Source: Streptomyces sp. CB01635 (GTDB lineage: Bacteria > Actinomycetota > Actinomycetes > Streptomycetales > Streptomycetaceae). Taken from it: a stretch of DNA of 64,000 bases. The position numbers and the translations under genes were made by a program. Shown here piece after piece: positions 10,803 through 18,968 of the stretch (position 1 is the first letter of the stretch; each line of letters starts with the position of its first letter). The notes below the pieces were generated by a model. The model saw only the letters and a list, made by a program, of their open reading frames with translations, made no database searches and was not told the DNA's origin. The DNA is taken from assembly GCF_002803065.1 (NCBI RefSeq), contig NZ_NNBL01000029.1, forward strand, positions 1 to 64,000. The letters run 5' to 3'.

Positions 10803-12056
10803 TCAGCCCAGGAACTGAAGTCCCGCCCAGAGCGCGACCGTTGAGACGACCAGTGTCGCCGGGACCGTGAGCACGCCGAGCCGTGTGAAGTCACCGAGCC
10901 TGGGATGCACGTCGTGGGCGTGGACGATGCGGCGCCACAGGAGCGTGGCGAGCGAGCCCACATACGTGAGGTTGGGGCCGAGATTGACGCCGATGAGGAC
11001 GGCGAGGACCGGTCCCGGACCCGCGGGCCCCGCCACGGGGAGCAGCGCGAGAACGGCCGGAAGGTTGTTGATCAGGTTGGCGAGCAGGGCCGCGACGCCG
11101 GCGACGGCGAGCAGTGCGAGCAGCGACGAGCCCTCGGGCAGCAGCCGGTCGATGCCGTCCCCCAGCCCGTTGTCGACGACCGCCTTGACCACGATCCCGA
11201 GCGCGAGGACGAAGAGGCAGAAGTACGGGTGCGCCGACTTCACCAGCGCGAGCGGGGTCGTGCGCCGCTGCCCGAGCGCCCGCGCCGCGAGGACGGCCGT
11301 GCCGACGATCGCCGCCCACAGCGGGTCGATCCCGGCGAACGAGGTGACGACGAAGCCCACGAGCGTCAGGGCGAGGACCGTGAGGGTGAACACCGGGACG
11401 CCCGGCGGCTCCTCCGCGTCCGGCTCATGGGCGGGCGCCGCCAGATCGTCGGCGAAGTACCGGCGGAACACCGCGTACTCGACGGCGATCGCGCCCAGCC
11501 ACGGCAGGGCCATGAGCCCCGCGAACCGGGCGAAGGTGAGTCCGCTCGCGGTGAAGGCGAGCAGGTTGGTGAGGTTCGAGACCGGAAGGAGCAGCGAGGC
11601 GGAGTTGGCGAGGTGGGCGCTCGCGTAGACGTGCGGGCGCGGCCTCGCGCCGATCCGGCGGGCCGTGGCGAGGACGACCGGCGTGAGCAGCACGACGGTG
11701 GCGTCGAGGCTCAGTACGGCCGTGATCACGGCAGCCGCGGCGAAGACCCCGCCGAGCATGCGGCGTGGACTGCCCTTGCAGGCCCGCGCGATCGCGTCAC
11801 CCGCGGCCTTGAAAAGGCCCTCGTCGGCGCACAGCTGTGCCAGGACCAGGACGGCGGCGAGGAATCCGACGACCGGCAGCAGCTCCCGTGTCTCGGCCCA
11901 CGCGTGCGCGGGCGACACGGCGCCGACCGCCACGACGATCGCCGCCGCGGGCACGGCGACGACGGCCTCCGGCAGCTGCCGGGGGCGCACCACGGCGAAG
12001 CCGAGGATGAGCAGGAGGAGGGTGACGGAGAGGAGTTCGGCGGGGACGGTGCTCAA
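10803..12056 (-). CDS. SLC13/ArsB-like permease
   Basis: About 417 aa with ten to twelve membrane helices in two halves, the layout of the ArsB/NhaD/SLC13 ion transporter superfamily. Conserved features are the DATVVLLTPV segment and the second-half NLINNLPAVLAL and GVNLGPNLTYVGSLA. It may export arsenite or carry organic or inorganic anions; no ars genes are adjacent, so I do not call it ArsB. I chose the TTG at 12056 because GGAG lies 7 nt upstream. The longer ATG at 12086 sits 2 bp from a 16-bp hairpin and lacks a free ribosome site. Confidence 0.8.
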   Translation of the reverse strand: MSTVPAELLSVTLLLLILGFAVVRPRQLPEAVVAVPAAAIVVAVGAVSPAHAWAETRELLPVVGFLAAVLVLAQLCADEGLFKAAGDAIARACKGSPRRMLGGVFAAAAVITAVLSLDATVVLLTPVVLATARRIGARPRPHVYASAHLANSASLLLPVSNLTNLLAFTASGLTFARFAGLMALPWLGAIAVEYAVFRRYFADDLAAPAHEPDAEEPPGVPVFTLTVLALTLVGFVVTSFAGIDPLWAAIVGTAVLAARALGQRRTTPLALVKSAHPYFCLFVLALGIVVKAVVDNGLGDGIDRLLPEGSSLLALLAVAGVAALLANLINNLPAVLALLPVAGPAGPGPVLAVLIGVNLGPNLTYVGSLATLLWRRIVHAHDVHPRLGDFTRLGVLTVPATLVVSTVALWAGLQFLG

Positions 12057-12088
12057 CGTGCGGCTCCAAGAATTCGTACCCCCCATGG

Positions 12089-12126
12089 CAAACGCCGGCC
12101 GGGCATCTCAGCCCGGCCGGCGTTTG
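12089..12126 (-). terminator. Perfect 16-bp stem-loop downstream of gatB
   Basis: Arms at 12089-12104 and 12111-12126 are exact reverse complements (CAAACGCCGGCCGGGC), with a 6-nt loop ATCTCA. It lies 42 bp after the gatB stop on the same strand. A weak T run follows on the minus strand. Very likely the gatCAB terminator. Confidence 0.85.
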
Positions 12127-12167
12127 AGGTCAGAGGGACGCGGGGGCGGACCCCCGCAGGAACCTCC

Positions 12168-13679
12168 TCAGCCCTCGGAGACGCCCAGCTTCTCCAGGAT
12201 CAGTTCCTTGACGCGCGCCGCGTCGGCCTGACCCCGGGTCGCCTTCATGACGGCACCCACGAGCGCACCGACGGCGGCGACCTTGCCGCCACGGATCTTG
12301 TCGGCGATCCCGGCGTTGCCCGCGATGGCCTCGTCGACGGCCGCGCCGAGCGCACCCTCGTCCGAGACGACCTTCAGGCCGCGCTTCTCGACGACCGTGT
12401 CCGGGTCGCCCTCGCCCGCGAGGACACCCTCGATGACCTGGCGCGCCAGCTTGTCGTTGAGGTCACCGGCGGAGACGAGCGCCGCCACCCGGGCCACCTG
12501 GGCCGGGGTGATGGGCAGCTCGTCGAGCGCCGTGCCCGACTCGTTGGCGTTACGGGCGAGTTCGCCCATCCACCACTTGCGGGCCGAGACGGAGTCGGCG
12601 CCGGCCTCGATCGTGGCGACGATCGGGTCGACCGCGCCCGCGTTGAGGATCGACTGCATGTCGTGCTCGGAGACGCCCCACTCCTCGCGCAGCCGGTTGC
12701 GGCGCACGCGAGGCATCTCGGGCAGCTCCGAGCGCAGCTCCTCCACCCAGGCGCGGGCGGGCGCCACCGGCACCAGGTCCGGCTCGGGGAAGTAGCGGTA
12801 GTCCTCGGCGTTGTCCTTGATGCGGCCCGACGTGGTGGAGCCGTCCTCCTCGTGGAAGTGACGGGTCTCCTGCACGATCGTGCCGCCGGACGACAGGACA
12901 GCGGCGTGCCGCTGGATCTCGTAGCGGGCGGCGCGCTCGACGGAACGCAGCGAGTTGACGTTCTTCGTCTCCGAGCGGGTGCCGAAGGCCGCCTCGGGGC
13001 TGGTGCGCAGCGACAGGTTCACGTCGCAGCGCATCTGGCCCTTGTCCATCCGGGCCTCGGAGACGTCGAGCGCCTTGATGACCTCGCGCAGCTCGGCGAC
13101 GTACGCCTTCGCCACCTCCGGCGCACGCTCCCCGGCGCCCTCGATCGGCTTGGTGACGATCTCGATGAGAGGGATGCCGGCGCGGTTGTAGTCGAGCAGG
13201 GAGTGCGAGGCGCCGTGGATACGGCCCGTCGCGCCACCGACGTGCAGCGACTTGCCGGTGTCCTCCTCCATGTGGGCGCGCTCGATCTCCACGCGGAAGA
13301 TCTCGCCGTCCTCCAGCTGTACGTCGAGGTAGCCGTTGAAGGCGATGGGCTCGTCGTACTGGGAGGTCTGGAAGTTCTTCGGCATGTCCGGATAGAAGTA
13401 GTTCTTCCGGGCGAAGCGGCACCAGTCGGCGATCTCGCAGTTGAGCGCGAGGCCGATCTTGATGGCCGACTCGATGCCGATCTCGTTGACCACCGGCAGG
13501 GCGCCGGGCAGGCCGAGACAGGTCGGGCACGTCTGCGAGTTCGGCTCGGCGCCCAGCTCGGTGGAGCACCCGCAGAACATCTTCGTCTTCGTACCCAGCT
13601 CGACATGGACCTCGAGGCCCATGACGGGGTCGTACGTCGCGAGTGCCGCGTCGTACGACAGCAGTTCAGTGACGGTCAC
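12168..13679 (-). CDS. gatB: Aspartyl/glutamyl-tRNA amidotransferase subunit B
   Basis: A 503-aa protein of normal family length. It binds misacylated Asp-tRNA(Asn) or Glu-tRNA(Gln) and phosphorylates the side chain so that ammonia from GatA can amidate it. The signature GLEVHVEL near residue 20, the Cys pairs MFCGCST and SQTCPTCLGLPG, and the C-terminal YqeY-type helical tail (EKLGVSEG end) are all present. It is last in the gatC-gatA-orf-gatB run and is followed by a strong hairpin. Presence of GatCAB implies at least Gln-tRNA is made indirectly, as usual in actinomycetes. Confidence 0.98.
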   Translation of the reverse strand: MTVTELLSYDAALATYDPVMGLEVHVELGTKTKMFCGCSTELGAEPNSQTCPTCLGLPGALPVVNEIGIESAIKIGLALNCEIADWCRFARKNYFYPDMPKNFQTSQYDEPIAFNGYLDVQLEDGEIFRVEIERAHMEEDTGKSLHVGGATGRIHGASHSLLDYNRAGIPLIEIVTKPIEGAGERAPEVAKAYVAELREVIKALDVSEARMDKGQMRCDVNLSLRTSPEAAFGTRSETKNVNSLRSVERAARYEIQRHAAVLSSGGTIVQETRHFHEEDGSTTSGRIKDNAEDYRYFPEPDLVPVAPARAWVEELRSELPEMPRVRRNRLREEWGVSEHDMQSILNAGAVDPIVATIEAGADSVSARKWWMGELARNANESGTALDELPITPAQVARVAALVSAGDLNDKLARQVIEGVLAGEGDPDTVVEKRGLKVVSDEGALGAAVDEAIAGNAGIADKIRGGKVAAVGALVGAVMKATRGQADAARVKELILEKLGVSEG

Positions 13680-13695
13680 GGTGAGACTTTCCCTC

Positions 13696-13929
13696 TCAGC
13701 CCAGCAGGACGTCGTCGTCGCCCAGGCGCTTCAGCTCCCGGTAGAGGATCGCCAGGCCGGTAACGATGGCGGCGGCGGACACCGCGGCGTCGATGAGCCG
13801 CAGGGTGTCGTGATCGTTGCGGGCCAGCTTCGCCTGCTTCGCGACACTGATCGCGCCGAATGCAGTGGTCGCAATCGACACGTATGCGCCGGTCTTGGAC
13901 TTCTTGAAGTTCTTGGCCTTCTTTGCCAT
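13696..13929 (-). CDS. Small membrane protein between gatA and gatB
   Basis: A 77-aa protein (MAKKAKNFKK start). A Lys-rich N-terminus is followed by one or two hydrophobic stretches, residues about 15-30 and 46-63, then RELKRLG. The ATG at 13929 lies just past the gatA stop. A GTG overlapping that stop (13938) would add three residues. It ends 16 bp before gatB, so it is co-transcribed with the amidotransferase genes. I recognise no domain; nothing ties it to tRNA amidation except position. Confidence 0.75.
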   Translation of the reverse strand: MAKKAKNFKKSKTGAYVSIATTAFGAISVAKQAKLARNDHDTLRLIDAAVSAAAIVTGLAILYRELKRLGDDDVLLG

Positions 13930-13934
13930 GGCAC

Positions 13935-15434
13935 TCACAGCGACGGAGCCTCCTCGAGCAGCGGGTGCCCCCACTTTTCCACGAAGGCGGCCTCGACGGC
14001 AGCGCCGACCTTGTACAGGCGGTCGTCCTTCATGGCGGGGGCGATGATCTGCAGCCCGACCGGAAGGCCGTCCTCCGGCGCGAGGCCGCACGGCAGGGAC
14101 ATGGCGGCGTTGCCCGCCATGTTGGTCGGGATCGTGCACACGTCGGCCAGGTACATCGCCATCGGGTCGTCGGCGCGCTCGCCGATCGGGAAGGCGGTGG
14201 TCGGCGTCGTCGGCGAGACGATCACGTCGACCTGCTCGAAGGCCCGCTCGAACTCCTGGGTGATCAGGGTGCGGACCTTCTGGGCGCTGCCGTAGTACGC
14301 GTCGTAGTAGCCGGAGCTGAGTGCGTACGTGCCGAGGATGACGCGGCGCTTGACCTCGTCGCCGAAGCCGGCCTCACGGGTGAGGGCGGTGACGTCCTCG
14401 GCCGACTTCGTGCCGTCGTCGCCGACCCGCAGGCCGTAGCGCATGGCGTCGAAGCGGGCCAGGTTGGACGAGCACTCGGACGGCGCGATCAGGTAGTACG
14501 CCGACAGGGCCAGGTCGAAGGTCGGGCAGTCCAGCTCGACGATCTCGGCGCCGAGCGACGTGAGCAGCTCGACCGACTCGTTGAAGCGCTGGACGACGCC
14601 GGCCTGGTAGCCCTCGCCGGAGAACTGCTTGACGACGCCGACGCGCATGCCCCGGACCGAGCCGTTGCGAGCGGCCTCGACGACCGGCGGGACCGGCGCG
14701 TCGATGGACGTCGAGTCGAGCGGGTCGTGGCCGGCGATGACCTCGTGCAGGAGCGCCGCGTCCAGGACCGTACGGGCGCAGGGGCCGCCCTGGTCGAGGG
14801 AGCTGGAGAACGCCACCATGCCGTAGCGCGAGACGCCGCCGTAGGTCGGCTTGACGCCGACGGTGCCGGTGACGGCCGCGGGCTGGCGGATCGAACCGCC
14901 GGTGTCCGTGCCGATGGCGAGCGGGGCCTCGTACGCGGCGAGGGCCGCGGAGGAGCCGCCGCCGGAGCCGCCGGGGATGCGGGTGAGGTCCCAAGGGTTG
15001 CCGGTCGGGCCGTACGCGCTGTTCTCGGTGGAGGACCCCATGGCGAACTCGTCCATGTTGGTCTTGCCGAGGATGACGACGTCGGCCTCCTTGAGCTTGC
15101 GCGTCAGGGTGGCGTCGTACGGCGGGATCCAGCCTTCGAGGATCTTCGAACCGACCGTGGTCGGGATGCCCTCGGTGGTGAAGATGTCCTTCAGCGCGAG
15201 CGGTACGCCGGCCAGCGGGCCGAGCTTCTCGCCCGCGGCGCGCTTGGCGTCGACGGCGCGTGCCTGCGCGAGCGCGCCCTCACGGTCGACGTGCAGGAAC
15301 GCGTGCACCTTCTCGTCGACGGCCTCGATCCGGGCCAGGTGGGCCTCGGTGACCTCGACGGCCGTGAGCTCGCCGGCGGCGATCTTCGAGGCGATCTCGG
15401 CGGCGGTGAGCTTGATGATGTTGCTGTCCGTCAT
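13935..15434 (-). CDS. gatA: Aspartyl/glutamyl-tRNA amidotransferase subunit A
   Basis: A 499-aa amidase-signature protein that releases ammonia from glutamine and passes it to GatB. The Ser-cisSer-Lys triad is visible: Lys in GVPLALKD near residue 78, and the Ser residues in the GGSGGGSSAA block near 155 and in TDTGGSIRQPA near 177. Length and spacing match the family. It begins 5 bp after the gatC stop, so translation is probably coupled. Confidence 0.98.
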   Translation of the reverse strand: MTDSNIIKLTAAEIASKIAAGELTAVEVTEAHLARIEAVDEKVHAFLHVDREGALAQARAVDAKRAAGEKLGPLAGVPLALKDIFTTEGIPTTVGSKILEGWIPPYDATLTRKLKEADVVILGKTNMDEFAMGSSTENSAYGPTGNPWDLTRIPGGSGGGSSAALAAYEAPLAIGTDTGGSIRQPAAVTGTVGVKPTYGGVSRYGMVAFSSSLDQGGPCARTVLDAALLHEVIAGHDPLDSTSIDAPVPPVVEAARNGSVRGMRVGVVKQFSGEGYQAGVVQRFNESVELLTSLGAEIVELDCPTFDLALSAYYLIAPSECSSNLARFDAMRYGLRVGDDGTKSAEDVTALTREAGFGDEVKRRVILGTYALSSGYYDAYYGSAQKVRTLITQEFERAFEQVDVIVSPTTPTTAFPIGERADDPMAMYLADVCTIPTNMAGNAAMSLPCGLAPEDGLPVGLQIIAPAMKDDRLYKVGAAVEAAFVEKWGHPLLEEAPSL

Positions 15435-15439
15435 GGTGA

Positions 15440-15736
15440 TTAGTCCTCCCCCAGGATCTGCGGCACCTTGAAACGCTGCTGCTCCTGGGCCGGGGCGCCG
15501 GAGAGCGCCTGCTCGGGGGTGAGCGACGGACGAACCTCGTCCGCCCGCATGACGTTCGTCAGCGGGAGCGGGTGGGAGGTCGGCGGTACGTCTTGGTCGG
15601 CGACCTCCGAGACGCGGGCGACCGCGCCGATGATGTCGTCGAGCTGTCCGGCGAAGTGGTCGAGCTCTTCGTCCTTCAGCTCCAGACGCGCCAGCCGTGC
15701 GAGGTGTGCGACCTCCTCGCGCGTGATGCCAGGCAT
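15440..15736 (-). CDS. gatC: Aspartyl/glutamyl-tRNA amidotransferase subunit C
   Basis: A 98-aa protein starting MPGITREEVAHLARLARLEL, the standard GatC opening. It ends with the APAQEQQRFKVPQIL motif that wraps around GatA. First gene of the gat run. The start codon lies 38 bp from a large inverted-repeat element at 15775-15950, so the promoter must lie in or beside that element. Confidence 0.97.
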   Translation of the reverse strand: MPGITREEVAHLARLARLELKDEELDHFAGQLDDIIGAVARVSEVADQDVPPTSHPLPLTNVMRADEVRPSLTPEQALSGAPAQEQQRFKVPQILGED

Positions 15737-15774
15737 GCAGCGATCCTCTGGGGTGAGTGAGTGTGGTTTGGGCC

Positions 15775-15950
15775 GGGGCCAGTCGTCCCATTCCCGTCGT
15801 CCGCCCGGAGGGCGGGTCGTGCGTCGTCTGGTGCGTGCGATCGCAAGGCGCCGGAGCGTCCTCGTGGCGGAGCCACGTGGACGATTCGGCAACGCGGCGA
15901 GCGTGCGTGCCGGGCGTCGCACGACAGACGGGAATGGGACGACTGGCCCC
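15775..15950. repeat. 176-bp element with perfect 24-bp terminal inverted repeats
   Basis: Arms at 15775-15798 and 15927-15950 are exact reverse complements (outer end GGGGCCAGTCGTCCCATTCC). Inside are CCGCCCGGAGGGCGG, a further hairpin at 15857-15883 (12 bp with one T-T mismatch and a GGA loop), and an 8-bp pairing of gtcgtgcg with cgcacgac. The whole could fold as one long hairpin. It fills most of the 296-bp gap between the c-di-GMP gene and gatC. No reading frame in it resembles a protein. No flanking direct repeat is obvious. Confidence 0.85.
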
Positions 15951-16032
15951 AATCCTATGGGGCGCGGCGCTGTGCCTGTTAAACGGTTTCCCGTTCGGAG
16001 GTCCGCGGCGGCCCCGGTCACCCCTGTACGGC

Positions 16033-18708
16033 TCAGTTGACCGTCTGTCCCGATGACTGGTCCTCGGCCTCGGCGGCGAGGACGGAGGGCCGCTGCCATC
16101 CGCGGGAGCCGCGCGCCCGCAGCCACGCCGTCGTCTCGTCCGGCGGCATCGCGGCGGCGACGAGCCAGCCCTGGACGGCGTCGCACCCGAGGTCGCGCAG
16201 GCGCTCCCAGGTCTCGTCGTCCTCGACGCCCTCGGCGACGACGAGGAGTCCCAGCGAGTGCGCCAGGTCGACGGTGCAGCGGACGATCTCCGCGTCCTCG
16301 TTGTCCACGGCGAGGCGGGCCACGAACGAGCGGTCGATCTTCAGCTCGCTGACCGGGAGGCGACGCAGGTGGACGAGGGAGGAGTAGCCGGTGCCGAAGT
16401 CGTCGAGGGACATCTTCACGCCGTGCCCGGTGAGCCCGGCGAGGGTGTCGGCGGCGCGCTGGGGGTCCTCCAGCAACACGTGCTCGGTTATCTCCAGCTG
16501 CAGGGCGCCCGGGGGGACGCCGTGCCGGGCGAGCCGCGCGGCGACCGCGCCGGCGAATCCCGGCGTGTGCACGTCCCTCGGCGACACGTTCACCGCGACC
16601 GGCACGCGCAGGCCCTGCGCCCGCCACCGGGCGACCTGCGCGAGCGCCGTCTCCAGGACGTACTCGGTCAGATGAGGCATGAGTCCGGACGACTCGGCGA
16701 TGGCGATGAACTCGTCCGGCGGGACCTTGCCCCGCTCGGGGTGCACCCAGCGCACCAGCGCCTCGAGGCCGGCGACCTGTCCGTCGAAGCGGACCTTCGG
16801 CTGGTAGTGCACCTCCACGTCGCCGGCGTCGAGCGCGCGGCGCAGATCGCCGAGCAGGCCGAGGCGGTCGGGGGTGTTGGAATCCCGCTTCGACTCGTAG
16901 ACCTCGACGCCCGTACGGTCGCGCTTCGCCTGGTACATGGCGACGTCCGCGCGGCGCAGCAGCCCTTCGGCGTCGAGTGCGTGGTCGGGGAAGACGGCGA
17001 GTCCGGCGCTGGCCTCCAGGACCAGCGTGAGCCCGTCCAGGTCGAGCGGGGAGCCGAGGGCGGCGACCAGGGTGCGCGCCACTCGGGTGGCGGATGTCGT
17101 GGAGTCGGCCACGGGCAGGAGCACGGCGAACTCGTCGCCGCCGAGGCGTGCGGCCTCCGCCCCTCGGGGCAGGGCCATCCGGAGCCGGTCGGCTATCTGG
17201 AGCAGGAGCCGGTCCCCCGCGAGGTGGCCGAGGGTGTCGTTGACCGACCGGAAGCGGTCCAGGTCGATGAGCAGGAGGGCGCTGCGCGCGCCGATCCGCT
17301 CGGCGTCGTCGAGCGCGGTCCACGTCCGCTCCAGTAGCCACTGCCGGTTGGGCAGCCCGGTGAGCGGGTCGCGCAGCTGCTCCTCGGCGCGGGCCCGGGC
17401 GATCCACAGCGTCGAGTCGAGCGCGATGAGCGGGACGGCGAACAGCGGCAGCAGCACGGGCAGCGCGATAGCGACCACGCAGATCAGCGGGGCGATGCCG
17501 AGCAGCGCGACGCCGACGAGGCCCTGCCGGAGAAGGGCGGTGCGGGCGACGGTGGGCAGCCCGGAGGCACTCGGCGCGTGGACGTACCAGAGCAGGCTGC
17601 GGGTGACCGCGAGGTAGGCGACCGCGACGAGCGCCACCTCGGGGGCGTTGAGAACCGTCCAGGTCTCCGGCTTCCAGGGGGACTCCACAGACGGGACCTG
17701 ACCGAACACGGCGAGGACGAGGGCGCCCGCGCCGATGCCGATGATGTCGACCGCGCCGTGCAGGATGCCCTGGCGCCAGCGGTGCCGGCGGGCGATGCCG
17801 ACGAGGACGACGACGGTGAGGCTGACCATGCCGGCGGGCACCCAGCCGTAGAGCAGCAGGACCGCGAGCGTTAAGGCCGCGCCCGAGCCGGTGCCGCCCC
17901 ACCAGCGGTCGCGGCCGAGCGCGACGAGGTGGCCGACGATGATGCCGGTCAGCACGGCGAGGGACCAGCCGGCGGCGCCGGACGGAAAGAGGGCGTGGCT
18001 GCCGGTGAAAGCGCGGTAGAAGCCGGTGCCGAGCACGGCGGCGGCGAGGGCGACGATCGCGAGGGGCAGCATGGGCAGCGCGCCGAGCCAGGATCGCTCC
18101 CGGCCGTCCCCTTCCTCACCGAAGGCTCCGCCGAAGGTCCCGTACCCGCGGTTCGGCCAGCCGCCCGCGACTCCCGCGTCGGCGCCGGTCCACCCGGAAC
18201 CACCGTCAGCGGCGGCCCCGGTCCAGCCGGTCCCGCCGTTCACCGCCGCTCCGGAGCGGGTCCCGCCGATGGCACCGATGCCCGCCCCGCCGTTCGAACC
18301 CGGGACGGGCCAACCGGACACCGCTGCACCGGATCCCGGGACGCCGTAGGCGCCGATCCCGGCTCCGCCGTTCGAACCGGACGCGGGCCAGCCGGGTGAG
18401 GGCGCCCCGGATCCGGCCGATGCGCCGGCGGAGCCACTTCGTCCGCTCTCGCCCCGGGCACCGGAGCCCGCGCGACGGCGCGTACGCCCCGCGCCGCGGT
18501 CCCCGAGGGCCGCGCGCCACCCACCACGCCTGGGGCGCCCGTCGCCCTGATCCGTCTCGCCGATGTCGTTGTCCGTCTCACCGGACTGGTCCGTCTCGTC
18601 CGGTCGCGGCACGCTGCGCGCGGCCGGCGCCGGGCTCGCGGTGCCTCGCCACACGCGCCAGCGCGTGCGCAGCCGTGAGTCCGGAGCGGCGCTCTCGGTC
18701 GGTTCCAT
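16033..18708 (-). CDS. rmdB: Membrane GGDEF-EAL c-di-GMP enzyme, RmdB-like, with TTA codon
   Basis: An 891-aa protein from the ATG at 18708, with AGAGGG just upstream. A disordered Gly/Ser-rich region (to about 180) contains two copies of a GSNGGAGIGA repeat. Eight to ten membrane helices follow (about 185-420), then a GGDEF domain with intact RLGGDEF near 523, then an EAL domain with EALVRW near 648, NVSPRD, EITEH, DDFGTGYSS, KIDRSF and EGVE. Both active sites look complete; RmdB of S. coelicolor acts as a c-di-GMP phosphodiesterase affecting development and, from memory, also lies beside ligA. The Leu codon at 17872-17874 (residue 279) is TTA, so translation should need the bldA tRNA. Confidence 0.85.
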   Translation of the reverse strand: MEPTESAAPDSRLRTRWRVWRGTASPAPAARSVPRPDETDQSGETDNDIGETDQGDGRPRRGGWRAALGDRGAGRTRRRAGSGARGESGRSGSAGASAGSGAPSPGWPASGSNGGAGIGAYGVPGSGAAVSGWPVPGSNGGAGIGAIGGTRSGAAVNGGTGWTGAAADGGSGWTGADAGVAGGWPNRGYGTFGGAFGEEGDGRERSWLGALPMLPLAIVALAAAVLGTGFYRAFTGSHALFPSGAAGWSLAVLTGIIVGHLVALGRDRWWGGTGSGAALTLAVLLLYGWVPAGMVSLTVVVLVGIARRHRWRQGILHGAVDIIGIGAGALVLAVFGQVPSVESPWKPETWTVLNAPEVALVAVAYLAVTRSLLWYVHAPSASGLPTVARTALLRQGLVGVALLGIAPLICVVAIALPVLLPLFAVPLIALDSTLWIARARAEEQLRDPLTGLPNRQWLLERTWTALDDAERIGARSALLLIDLDRFRSVNDTLGHLAGDRLLLQIADRLRMALPRGAEAARLGGDEFAVLLPVADSTTSATRVARTLVAALGSPLDLDGLTLVLEASAGLAVFPDHALDAEGLLRRADVAMYQAKRDRTGVEVYESKRDSNTPDRLGLLGDLRRALDAGDVEVHYQPKVRFDGQVAGLEALVRWVHPERGKVPPDEFIAIAESSGLMPHLTEYVLETALAQVARWRAQGLRVPVAVNVSPRDVHTPGFAGAVAARLARHGVPPGALQLEITEHVLLEDPQRAADTLAGLTGHGVKMSLDDFGTGYSSLVHLRRLPVSELKIDRSFVARLAVDNEDAEIVRCTVDLAHSLGLLVVAEGVEDDETWERLRDLGCDAVQGWLVAAAMPPDETTAWLRARGSRGWQRPSVLAAEAEDQSSGQTVN

Positions 18709-18921
18709 TCCCGTCCCTCTCACAGCCGGCGGTGCCCACGCCACGCGATCCGATGCCGACGACTTCCGTCAGCGGTACCGCGTCCTCGTTCTCTGCCCCG
18801 TGCCCGTCGTGGGCACGGGATGCCCCATCCGCAGCCGGGCACGGCAGGCGCACCCCTCAACAGTAGGCCGCAGAAGGCTTCCAGGGGCAGCGGTCGACCA
18901 CGGTTGCCCGAATGCGCCCCA

Positions 18922-18959
18922 GCCACCCGTATGCATCTGGTATGCGCTGAACGGGTGGC
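18922..18959 (-). terminator. Stem-loop after ligA
   Basis: Arms GCCACCCGT at 18922-18930 and ACGGGTGGC at 18951-18959 are perfect complements with a 20-nt loop, 9 bp after the ligA stop. A second 9-bp hairpin lies at 18797-18819. The 260-bp gap between ligA and the c-di-GMP gene otherwise holds only the latter's presumed promoter. Confidence 0.6.
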
Positions 18960-18968
18960 CTTCAACCG

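Noticed and set aside
11203..12086. Naming the permease ArsB
   Set aside because: No arsR or arsC is adjacent and the superfamily carries many substrates.
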